DNA of 64,000 nucleotides from contig JBDLTT010000046.1 of NCBI GenBank assembly GCA_039805725.1, positions 30,556 through 94,555 of the forward strand. Reading direction: 5' to 3'. The DNA comes from Fluviibacter sp039805725 (lineage in GTDB: Bacteria; Pseudomonadota; Gammaproteobacteria; Burkholderiales; Rhodocyclaceae). Under the pieces are notes generated by a model, which was not told the origin of the DNA, did not search any database, and saw only the letters and a list, made by a program, of their open reading frames with translations. The position numbers and the translations under genes were made by a program. Below, piece after piece: positions 32,365 through 40,534 of this stretch. Within the stretch, counting starts at the first letter, position 1. Each line of letters starts with the position of its first letter.

Positions 32365-33450
32365 GTGAGTATCGAAGTCAAAAATATTGGCAAGAAGTTT
32401 GGTGCGTTTCAGGCTCTGAACAATGTCAGCCTGGAATTTCCAACCGGAAAGCTGGTCGCGCTCCTTGGGCCGTCGGGCTGCGGTAAAACGACTCTTTTAC
32501 GCATTATTGCCGGACTTGAGAGCGCCGATTCGGGTCAGGTAATTTTGGATGGTGTAGACGCCTCGGATAGCCATGTTCGTGAGCGGCAGGTCGGCTTCGT
32601 TTTTCAACACTATGCGCTTTTCAAGCATATGACGGTTTTCGAGAACGTGGCGTTTGGTCTACGGGTCAAACCCAGAAAAGAGCGTCCAAGCGAATCGCAG
32701 ATTCGCGCGAAAGTGCATGAGTTGCTCAAGCTGGTACAGCTAGACTGGCTGGCTGATCGTTTTCCATCGCAACTTTCGGGTGGACAACGTCAGCGGATTG
32801 CGCTGGCTCGGGCATTAGCGGTAGAACCCAAGGTGCTGCTGCTCGACGAGCCCTTTGGCGCTCTCGACGCCAAAGTGCGTAAGGAACTCCGTCGTTGGCT
32901 ACGCCGTTTGCACGATGAGATTCATGTCACGTCAATTTTCGTGACGCACGATCAGGAAGAAGCGTTAGAAGTGGCCGATGAAGTGGTACTGATGAATCAG
33001 GGCAGGGTAGAACAAGTCGGGACCCCAGACGAAGTCTATGATCACCCGGCCACGCCCTTTGTTTATAGCTTCTTGGGTTCGGTCAATCTATTCCATGGTC
33101 GTATCGAGGGTGATGTAGTCCATGTTGGTCCACACCAGCTGACCCACGCCGGATCGACAGCGGATGATGGTTCCCAGGTGGTGGCTTTCGTTCGTCCACA
33201 CGAGTTGACTATTTCAGCCGAGGCAGCATCGGGAGGTGTGCGTGCTGAAATCGAACGGATTTTGTCGATCGGCGCTTTTTCACGCGTCGAACTAATTGGG
33301 TTAGATGCTACCGGACAGCGCACTGACCATAACTATGAAGTGGAAATGATGCGCTCGGAGCTTCTCTCGAAGCATGTCCGTCAGGGACAGGAGGTATATC
33401 TGGTCCCCAGAAACCTCCGCGTCTTCCAGGAGCCCGATTTCTCGATATGA
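32365..33450 (+). CDS. cysA: Sulfate/thiosulfate ABC transporter ATP-binding protein
   Basis: The cytoplasmic ATPase of the importer, 361 residues. Walker A is GPSGCGKTT, the ABC signature is LSGGQRQRIALARAL, Walker B is VLLLDEPFGALD, and the switch His lies in VTHDQEEAL. A C-terminal TOBE-like regulatory domain starts near 240. It begins at GTG 32365 and overlaps the regulator gene as ATGA, so the regulator is made with the transporter. Confidence 0.95.
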   Translation: MSIEVKNIGKKFGAFQALNNVSLEFPTGKLVALLGPSGCGKTTLLRIIAGLESADSGQVILDGVDASDSHVRERQVGFVFQHYALFKHMTVFENVAFGLRVKPRKERPSESQIRAKVHELLKLVQLDWLADRFPSQLSGGQRQRIALARALAVEPKVLLLDEPFGALDAKVRKELRRWLRRLHDEIHVTSIFVTHDQEEALEVADEVVLMNQGRVEQVGTPDEVYDHPATPFVYSFLGSVNLFHGRIEGDVVHVGPHQLTHAGSTADDGSQVVAFVRPHELTISAEAASGGVRAEIERILSIGAFSRVELIGLDATGQRTDHNYEVEMMRSELLSKHVRQGQEVYLVPRNLRVFQEPDFSI

Positions 33451-34376
33451 ACTTCCAGCAACTCCGCATTGTGCGTGAAACTGTCCGTCAGAACTTCAAC
33501 TTGACGGAAGTGGCCGAAGCCTTGTTCACCTCCCAGCCCGGTGTCAGCAAACACATCAAGGATCTGGAAGATGAACTCGGTGTTGAAATTTTTAATCGCA
33601 AGGGCAAGCGATTGACGGGCTTGACCGAGCCGGGCAAGGAGTTGATTGGCATCGTCGAGCGTTTGTTGCTCGATGCGCAGAATATCAAGCAGTTAGCCGA
33701 TCAATTCACGCAAAGAGATGAAGGACAGCTGGTGGTGGCGACAACCCATACCCAGGCGCGCTATGTGCTTCCGCAGGTGGTGAAACAGTTTAAAGCGGTG
33801 TTCCCCAAGGTTCATCTCGTCCTGCATCAGGGGAGCCCGGAAGAGATTGTTTCTCTGTTGCAGACCGGGCAGGCAGATATCGGGATTGCGACTGAGGCTC
33901 TCGAAGGCGCTGAGCAAATTGCCACTTTCCCCTACTATCAGTGGCATCACGCGGTGATCGTGCCGGAGGGACACCCGCTGGCGAATCACAGAGACCTGAC
34001 GCTGGCAAAGATTGCCGAATACCCGATCATCACCTATCACGAAGGCTTTACTGGTCGTAGCCAGATTGATAAGGCATTCTCTGATGCTGGTTTGACGCCC
34101 GATATCATCATGTCAGCCCTGGATGCTGATGTGATCAAAGCGTACGTCGAGCTCGGACTGGGTGTTGGGATTGTGGCGTCCATGGCTTATTCCAAGGTTA
34201 GGGATCAAGGGCTCACGCTACTCGAAACCAAACCGTTATTCATCAGCAACACAACGTTTATTGGTGTTCGTCGCGGTCATTATCTGCGGAACTTCGCTTA
34301 CCACTTCATGGGGCTGTGTTCCGTTGATCTGACCGAAACAATTGTCAGAAAGGGCACTTCAGCCCATCTGCAGTAA
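33447..34376 (+). CDS. cysB: LysR-family regulator, CysB type
   Basis: A DNA-binding regulator of 309 residues with an N-terminal winged HTH (LTEVAEALFTSQPGVSKHIKDLEDELG) and a C-terminal effector domain. The opening MNFQQLRIVRETVRQNFNLTEVA and the TTHTQARYVLP box mark the CysB/Cbl group, which responds to N-acetylserine and sulfate or APS. Co-transcription with cysA implies that it controls the sulfate uptake genes; whether it acts as CysB or as the narrower Cbl cannot be told. Confidence 0.92.
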   Translation: MNFQQLRIVRETVRQNFNLTEVAEALFTSQPGVSKHIKDLEDELGVEIFNRKGKRLTGLTEPGKELIGIVERLLLDAQNIKQLADQFTQRDEGQLVVATTHTQARYVLPQVVKQFKAVFPKVHLVLHQGSPEEIVSLLQTGQADIGIATEALEGAEQIATFPYYQWHHAVIVPEGHPLANHRDLTLAKIAEYPIITYHEGFTGRSQIDKAFSDAGLTPDIIMSALDADVIKAYVELGLGVGIVASMAYSKVRDQGLTLLETKPLFISNTTFIGVRRGHYLRNFAYHFMGLCSVDLTETIVRKGTSAHLQ

Positions 34377-34384
34377 CCGGTAGA

Positions 34385-35194
34385 TTAAAATGCTGCTTTG
34401 ATCAGCATGGCGCAGGCCACAACAAACGCCAATACGGCAAAAATCCTTTGTAATATCGCATGATCCAAGCGATGCGATAGTGTTCTTCCCGTCAGCAGGC
34501 CTGCAAAGGCACCTGTTGCAAAGGGGATGCCCAAAGTCCACGACATGGTGCCTTCCAGGGTCGCGCCGGCAACGCTACCTATCGACACAATGGCGATAAC
34601 ACCCATGGAGGTTGTGGTGATGGAACGCATCGGCAGATTCGTGAACTTTCTAAGCGCAGGCACAATAATGAAGCCGCCGCCGACGCCCAGCAAACCGGAA
34701 AGAAACCCCGAGATGGCTCCCGCTACCAACATCGCTCTAAAGCAGGGAAGTGTCCATGTGAGTTTTCCACGGGTTTCGTCGAGTAGACAGGGAGGCCCTT
34801 CTTCTACTTCATATTCTGAAGTGACCGCAGAATTGGCGCGCAGATACATTGTGATTGAGACATAAAAGAGTATCAGTGAAAATAGGGCTAGCAGTGGTCG
34901 GTTGGGTATTAAGGCTGCGGCCCAGAGCCCTAGGGGTGTTAACAGAAGACCAGCTATCGCCATTACCATGGCTGCCTTATAGCGGAGAATGCGATCCCTG
35001 AAACCTAAAAGGGCTCCCGTTGTAGCTCCAATTGCTGTGGCGAGTAGGGCAACGGGTGCAGCATCAACCATCGGTAGACCCAAACCAAAGATCAGTAAAG
35101 GCACAGCGATAATGGCGCCACCTGCGCCCGTCAGGCCGAGCACCCCGCCGGCAAACAGACCCAGGGCAAAAGGAATAAGGCTGGACATAGTCAT
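34385..35194 (-). CDS. TauE/SafE family sulfite exporter
   Basis: An integral membrane protein of 269 residues with about eight spans and the TauE/SafE signature GLTGAGGAIIAVPLL and the second-half repeat GLLGVGGGFIIVPAL. Members export sulfite or sulfoacetate. It is divergent from the persulfide-dioxygenase-type gene at 35250, and the pair resembles sulfide-detoxification loci where the exporter removes sulfite. M1 at 35194 and M3 at 35188 are both possible. It ends head-on with cysB. Confidence 0.88.
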   Translation of the reverse strand: MTMSSLIPFALGLFAGGVLGLTGAGGAIIAVPLLIFGLGLPMVDAAPVALLATAIGATTGALLGFRDRILRYKAAMVMAIAGLLLTPLGLWAAALIPNRPLLALFSLILFYVSITMYLRANSAVTSEYEVEEGPPCLLDETRGKLTWTLPCFRAMLVAGAISGFLSGLLGVGGGFIIVPALRKFTNLPMRSITTTSMGVIAIVSIGSVAGATLEGTMSWTLGIPFATGAFAGLLTGRTLSHRLDHAILQRIFAVLAFVVACAMLIKAAF

Positions 35195-35202
35195 AGCACG
35201 AC

Positions 35203-35217
35203 ATATTACAATAATAT
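35203..35217. promoter_or_regulatory. Dyad operator candidate between the exporter and dioxygenase genes
   Basis: ATATTA (35203-35208) and TAATAT (35212-35217) form a perfect A/T-rich inverted repeat around CAA, in the short space between divergent start codons. The size and A/T content resemble sites of ArsR-type sulfide sensors such as BigR/SqrR, but no such gene lies nearby. It may also overlap the -10 elements. Confidence 0.5.
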
Positions 35218-35249
35218 AAACTGTAGTGACTCAGTTTCAGGAGACGAAC

Positions 35250-36110
35250 ATGAATCCGTTGGTTGCCCCTTTTTTTGATCCAGACACATGGACGGTTACC
35301 TACGTGGTTTATGAAAAGCCGGGCGCGCCGTGTGCCATCATCGATTCGGTGCTGGATTATGATCCGAAGTCCGGCCGTACTTCGACGCACTCGGCTGATT
35401 GGGTTGTCGCGTTTATTCGGGAAAATCAGCTAACCGTCGAATAGATTCTGGAGACGCATGCGCACGCGGATCATCTCACCGCGGCACCCTATTTGAAGGG
35501 GATTCTGGGCGGCAAAATTGCTATCGGAGAGAATATCCAAACTGTTCAGGGAGTCTTCAAAAAGATTTTCAATCTGGAGCCGCAGTTTGCAGTAGACGGT
35601 TCTCAGTTTGATCATCTTTTTACCGATGGAGAAAAATTCGCTATCGGCAATCTGGAAGGCGAGGTGATTTATCTGCCAGGTCATACGCCTGCCTGCGTTG
35701 GATACCAAATCGGAGACACCGTTTTTGTCGGCGATACCATTGCCATGCCTGATGTCGGGACTGCCCGTTGCGATTTTCCGGGGGGCGATGCCGCTGTACT
35801 TTTCAAGTCGATTCGAAAGCTCCTCAGTCTACCGCCGCAGACTCGTCTCTTCATGTGCCATGACTATCCACCCGTTGGGCGTGATGTTCGTTTTGAATCG
35901 ACCGTGCGCGAGGAGCGTGAACAGAATATTCACGTTCACGACGGCGTCGATGAAGAACGCTACGTTGAAATGCGGACCAATCGTGATAGGGGGCTAGCGA
36001 TGCCAGTGCTCATCCTGCCTGCCGTGCAAATCAACATCCGTGCCGGACATTTTCCGCCTGCAGAAGATAACGGTACGGCGTATGTGAAGATACCGCTCAA
36101 CGTTCTATAG
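35250..36110 (+). pseudogene. Persulfide dioxygenase-type metallo-hydrolase, interrupted by one TAG
   Basis: The Blh/ETHE1-like branch of the metallo-beta-lactamase fold, which oxidises glutathione persulfide to sulfite with Fe(II). The full reading frame has 286 codons with a TAG at 35442-35444 (codon 65). All other residues stay in one frame: the metal motif THAHADH (69-75) follows the stop, then GHTPACVGY, GDTIAMPDVGTARCDFPGGD and MCHDYPP. TGG (Trp) in homologues is one base from TAG. Start ATG 35250 has AGGAGA upstream; GTG 35226 is in frame. TAG ends other genes here, so recoding is unlikely. Either a recent nonsense mutation or a base-call error. Confidence 0.82.
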
Positions 36111-36145
36111 GTGTTTCGGCTGGATGACTGGTCGGCAAGTTGGCA

Positions 36146-37051
36146 TCAGCCGATGATCAGCCCAGAAGCCAGTAATAAGCCAAAAAGCAGACAGCTCATG
36201 ATAGTGGCTGGGATCGCGCAAGCTAGTTGGTGTCGGTCCACGGGATCGTCGTGCAGCGTGGCCAGGGCCCAGCAGGCGGGTAGGGCGGCCAGCAGTGCCA
36301 AACTCGACCAGTAGGGCAGCGCACCATAGAGGATGCCCGCGGCCAGAAGTGTAAAGGAAAAGCCATACAGGGCCAGGCTGACCCAAAGCGTGATAGAGGG
36401 TGACCAGCGAACGATCAAGGTTCTTTTGCCGACAGCTGCATCGGCTAAGCGATCGGGAACCTGATTGACAAATAACATGTTGGCAACGAGCAGGGCGTAG
36501 CTTAGCGCGGCGAAAACTACCGTCTGGTTCAGCGATTGGGTCTGAACATAGTTGCTACCCACAACGACAAAGAACCAAGCTAGTGTGATAGCGACTTCCC
36601 CCAAGCTGCGGCTTTGCAGCTTAAGGGGTGGGGCAGAGTAAGCCCAACCACATAACAGACCCATGAGTCCGATGCCGAATAACCACGGGCCGCTTTGCCA
36701 GATCAGCCAGAGGCCGGCGGGAATGACCGATGCAAGCAGCACATAGGCATAAGCTCCGGTTTGCTGTTCAGTCAAAATGCCGTTCTGTATCAACCTGCTG
36801 CCACCGGTAAATGGCGCAATTCGATGGCTGTTTATGGCATCACAACCACTACGTGAATCGTAGTAATCGTTGAGTACGTTGGCGCCGGCGTGGGCTACCA
36901 GGGCAAAGCAGAGGGTCGCCAGGGCGAGCGGCCAAGAGCGAAATGACTGCTCGTAGACTGCACATGCGATACCAATGAGTACACCAACAAAAGTAACCGA
37001 TAAGAAAGCGGGACGTGTTGCAGCGATCCAGATACCCAAGCCCGGAGTCAT
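36146..37051 (-). CDS. UbiA-family prenyltransferase
   Basis: A membrane aromatic prenyltransferase, about 301 residues with eight or nine spans. The first aspartate motif is NVLNDYYDSRSGCD and the second is NQVPDRLADAAVGKRTLIVRW. The GGSRLIQNGIL segment is closer to the MenA-like branch than to ubiquinone UbiA. The open frame extends upstream inside the PII-like gene; ATG 37051 lies 17 bases after that gene's stop and is preferred. Substrate unknown; there are no quinone-pathway genes nearby. Confidence 0.75.
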   Translation of the reverse strand: MTPGLGIWIAATRPAFLSVTFVGVLIGIACAVYEQSFRSWPLALATLCFALVAHAGANVLNDYYDSRSGCDAINSHRIAPFTGGSRLIQNGILTEQQTGAYAYVLLASVIPAGLWLIWQSGPWLFGIGLMGLLCGWAYSAPPLKLQSRSLGEVAITLAWFFVVVGSNYVQTQSLNQTVVFAALSYALLVANMLFVNQVPDRLADAAVGKRTLIVRWSPSITLWVSLALYGFSFTLLAAGILYGALPYWSSLALLAALPACWALATLHDDPVDRHQLACAIPATIMSCLLFGLLLASGLIIG

Positions 37052-37067
37052 TGAAACAATCAACCGC

Positions 37068-37421
37068 TTAAAACCGTCTTGGTTCGGGTGTGCCGCCGGG
37101 GGTTGTTTTATGAACAAACACCGCCCGTTGGACCTCTGTGACCCACACGATACCATCGCCCAGATGACCAGTCTGCGCGATATCGGTAATGCAGGTCACA
37201 ATCCGGTCCGCAATCTCATCCGGGCACACAATCTCCAGGCGTATTTTTTTGGTGAAATCGGTCAATTCATCCTTGATCGATGTGATCGGCCCGTGCCGCG
37301 AGGGTGCCGTGCAACCCTCTGCCTGGCTGATCGTCATCCCAGGAAACCCCTCAAGACTCATGAGTGCATTGCGAATCTGCGGCAATTTGTTGGGGCGAAT
37401 GATGGCTTTGATTTCTTTCAT
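37068..37421 (-). CDS. PII-like protein of the metal-efflux-linked group
   Basis: A 117-residue PII-fold protein. MKEIKAIIRPNKLPQIRNAL and TGHLGDGIVWV follow the PII pattern, but the T-loop has no tyrosine near position 51 and reads TSIKDELTDF. A PII branch encoded beside heavy-metal RND pumps is known (the PII-NG group). It lies 14 bases after czcA on the same strand. It may sense metal or nucleotide state; the function is open. Confidence 0.78.
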   Translation of the reverse strand: MKEIKAIIRPNKLPQIRNALMSLEGFPGMTISQAEGCTAPSRHGPITSIKDELTDFTKKIRLEIVCPDEIADRIVTCITDIAQTGHLGDGIVWVTEVQRAVFVHKTTPGGTPEPRRF

Positions 37422-37435
37422 GGGCGAATGCTGTT

Positions 37436-40400
37436 TTAGGCTTCTACGGATTTATCTTCGAAGTAAGGATACAACACCGGTAGGACGAGGAGTGTCAGCG
37501 CCGTAGACGAGAGTAGTCCAGCAATAACAACAACGGCAAGTGGTCGGGTTACTTCGGAACCTGGTCCAGTCGAAAAAACCATGGGTACTAGCGCCAGGAG
37601 GGCAACACTCGCAGTCATCATCACGGGGCGAAATCGGTGTTCACACCCCTCAAATACGGCATCCTGGGTCGCCCAACCCTCATCCCGCAATTGGCGAATG
37701 AATGAGACGAGAACGACCCCGTTCAGAACAGCGATGCCCCAGAGGTTGATGAAACCAACGGCGGCGGGAACGGAAAGGTATTCGCCGGATATCAGCAGTC
37801 CGAAAATGCCGCCAATCGAGGCGAATGGCAGTACGAGGATGATGAGTGCAGCCATGCGGATTGAGTTAAATAGAATAAACAGCAGAAAGAAAATAGCCGC
37901 AATGGTCAGCGGCACGATGATCATCAGCCGTGCCATGGCCCGTTCCATGTTTTCGAACTGTCCACCCCATTCCAGGGTATAGCCCTGGGGAATGTTGACC
38001 TGTTGTGCAATGCGGCGCTGTGCCTCACTAACGAAGCCGCCAAGGTCGCGCCCCTGTACATTGACACCGACGACGAGGCGGCGTTTTCCGGATTCCCGAG
38101 ATATTTGGGAGGGACCGTCGATGACCTCGACCTTGGCGATATCATTGAGCGGTATGAGTGCCCCACCGGGGCCTCTGAGGATGATGTTCTCGAAGGCTTC
38201 CGGATGATCACGGTAAACCTTGGGGTAACGCAGCACCAGCGGAAAACGCCGTTCTCCATCGTAGACCTGCGTGGCTTCACGTCCCCCATTGGCGATCTCG
38301 ATGACATTGTTAACATCCTCGACGTTAAGTCCATAGCGCGCAATAGCCTCGCGGTCAATATAGAACGTGAGGTAGTTCTGGCCGGTCACCTGTTCGATGC
38401 GGAGATCCGTTGAACCCTCGATGCCGGACAGAACGCGTCCGATCTGGTTCCCCAGCTTCCTCAGTTCCTGAATGTCATTGCCAAATATTTTGATCGCCAC
38501 CTGTGATCGCACTCCGGAGACCATTTCATCGACACGTGCCGCAATCGGTTGTGAAATCGCCGTCTCGACCCCTGGCAGTATCTTAAGTGCGTCACGAACC
38601 TGATCCTCGATCTGTGACTGATCAAGATCCCGCTGGTTACTGGGCTTGAGCGACACAATCGGGTCAGACTCGTTAGGTTGCCCCGGATCGGCAGGAGATT
38701 CGCCGCGACCGAGCCGGGAAACAGCAGACTTCACGCCCGGTATTGCGGCAATCCGTTTCATTGCCTCGAACTCCATCCGGATCGATTCGTCGAGTGAGAT
38801 GTTAGCCGCTCTCACAATCACCGGCGTAATGGCGCCCTCTTTCATGATGGGAATGAAAGACTTACCCAGGAACGGGAATGATAGTAGGCTGAGTAACAGG
38901 GCGACCCCTGCATAGAAGAGTACACGCTGCGGGTTTTTTACAGACCACGCAAGCGCTTTTAGATATGGCGCCTTGATCTTCGCGACAAATGCCGTGTCAT
39001 GATCCGCCCCGCCTTTGAGGATGTAGGAGCACAGTGCCGGCGATAGGGTAAACGAAAGAATCAGCGATAGGGTGAGCGCAATTGCGATCGTGATCGCCAG
39101 TGGACCGAACATCTTGCCTTCCATGCCTTCCAGGGAAAGGAGCGGCATAAAAACCAGGATGATGATGCCAACGCCAAATAAAACCGGTTTGCCGACTTCG
39201 GCAGTAGCATCCAGAATAATACGGAATCTTGAAACCCCATCGCCAAGACGTTGCCCAAGTCGGGCGAAGGTATTTTCGACCACCACCACCGAGCCATCAA
39301 CCATGATGCCTATCGCAATGGCGAGGCCGCCCAGCGACATCAGATTAGCCGAGAGCCCGTAGTGGTTCATCACCATAAACGTCAGTAGCGGTGTTAGCAG
39401 TAGCGTACCCGCCACAATGATTGACGATCGGACGTCACCCAGATAGACGTAGAGCACAATGATGACGAGTAGTATGCCCTCCAGTAGCACTTTAGCGATG
39501 TTGAAAAGCGCGGCATCAACCAGGTCGGTACGGTCATAAAACGGGACAATCTGCAGCCCTTCCGGAAGTAGGCGACGCTTGTTGATCTCATCAACTTTTT
39601 CTTTGACAGCGCTGACCACACGCCGGGCGTTTTCGCCGCGCTGCATCTGGATGATGCCGGCGACCGATTCAGTCACGCCATTCTTGATCACGGCACCTTG
39701 CCGTATTTCAGTGCCCATACGTACAGTGGCAATGTTTTTGACGAAGACAGGGGTGCCACTCACCTCCTTGAGCACGATGTTACCGATGTCTTCCGTATCC
39801 CGAATGAGGCCGACGCCACGAATCAGATAGCGCTCTTCATACACGGGCATCTGGCCGCCACCGGTGTTGGCGTTATTTCTGGCAAGCGCGTTATAGACAT
39901 CCTGAACACTCAGGTTGTAGTGATGCAGCCGTTCCGGATTGGCCAAAACCTGGTATTCGCGAGCATAGCCGCCCATGGTGTTGATTTCTGCAACGCCCGG
40001 AACGCTGCGCAACATCGGCCGAACAATCCAGTCTTGGACAATGCGCCGTTCGGTCAATTCCTCGATAGTCAGCGCGCGCTTGCCATCTGCCGGGTGTTCG
40101 ATGGTGTACTGGTAGACCTCGCCAAGACCCGTCGATACGGGGCCAAGCACCGGCGTGACACCGGGGGGCATGCGTCCCATGACCTCAATCAGTCGCTCAA
40201 GGACCATCTGCCTTGCGAAATAGATATCCGTTTTGTCAGTGAACACGAGCGTGATCACGGCAATGTTATTCCGGTTGAGCGAGCGCATCTCGGTCAGACC
40301 GGGAAGGCCCCTCATGGCAATTTCAATCGGAACCGTGACAAAGCGTTCGACTTCTTCAGGAGGCCGCCCCGGAACTTCGGCGGCAACCTGCACCTGGACA

Positions 40401-40531
40401 TTGGTGACATCAGGAAATGCGTCAACGGATAGCCGGTTGATCGCCAGAAGCCCGGCAATAAATAGCACCGCAGCCAGGACGATAACGACGATACGCTGGG
40501 CGAGTGCGGCGCTGACGATCGGTTGAATCAT
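37436..40531 (-). CDS. Heavy-metal efflux RND pump, CzcA/CusA family
   Basis: The inner-membrane proton-driven pump, 1031 residues with twelve membrane spans and two large periplasmic loops. The fourth helix reads GLAIAIGIMVDGSVVVVEN: it has AIG before and DGS in the middle, unlike CzcA (DFGxxxDGA) and CusA (AIGxxxDAA). The export substrate cannot be named; a divalent cation is likely. The genes run outer-membrane factor, adaptor, pump, PII-like protein in transcription order. Confidence 0.9.
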   Translation of the reverse strand: MIQPIVSAALAQRIVVIVLAAVLFIAGLLAINRLSVDAFPDVTNVQVQVAAEVPGRPPEEVERFVTVPIEIAMRGLPGLTEMRSLNRNNIAVITLVFTDKTDIYFARQMVLERLIEVMGRMPPGVTPVLGPVSTGLGEVYQYTIEHPADGKRALTIEELTERRIVQDWIVRPMLRSVPGVAEINTMGGYAREYQVLANPERLHHYNLSVQDVYNALARNNANTGGGQMPVYEERYLIRGVGLIRDTEDIGNIVLKEVSGTPVFVKNIATVRMGTEIRQGAVIKNGVTESVAGIIQMQRGENARRVVSAVKEKVDEINKRRLLPEGLQIVPFYDRTDLVDAALFNIAKVLLEGILLVIIVLYVYLGDVRSSIIVAGTLLLTPLLTFMVMNHYGLSANLMSLGGLAIAIGIMVDGSVVVVENTFARLGQRLGDGVSRFRIILDATAEVGKPVLFGVGIIILVFMPLLSLEGMEGKMFGPLAITIAIALTLSLILSFTLSPALCSYILKGGADHDTAFVAKIKAPYLKALAWSVKNPQRVLFYAGVALLLSLLSFPFLGKSFIPIMKEGAITPVIVRAANISLDESIRMEFEAMKRIAAIPGVKSAVSRLGRGESPADPGQPNESDPIVSLKPSNQRDLDQSQIEDQVRDALKILPGVETAISQPIAARVDEMVSGVRSQVAIKIFGNDIQELRKLGNQIGRVLSGIEGSTDLRIEQVTGQNYLTFYIDREAIARYGLNVEDVNNVIEIANGGREATQVYDGERRFPLVLRYPKVYRDHPEAFENIILRGPGGALIPLNDIAKVEVIDGPSQISRESGKRRLVVGVNVQGRDLGGFVSEAQRRIAQQVNIPQGYTLEWGGQFENMERAMARLMIIVPLTIAAIFFLLFILFNSIRMAALIILVLPFASIGGIFGLLISGEYLSVPAAVGFINLWGIAVLNGVVLVSFIRQLRDEGWATQDAVFEGCEHRFRPVMMTASVALLALVPMVFSTGPGSEVTRPLAVVVIAGLLSSTALTLLVLPVLYPYFEDKSVEA

Positions 40532-40534
40532 GCC

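Noticed and set aside
35442..35444. Recoding of TAG (pyrrolysine or readthrough) in the persulfide dioxygenase gene
   Set aside because: TAG ends several normal genes in this window and a Trp is expected at this place, so point mutation or sequence error is simpler.
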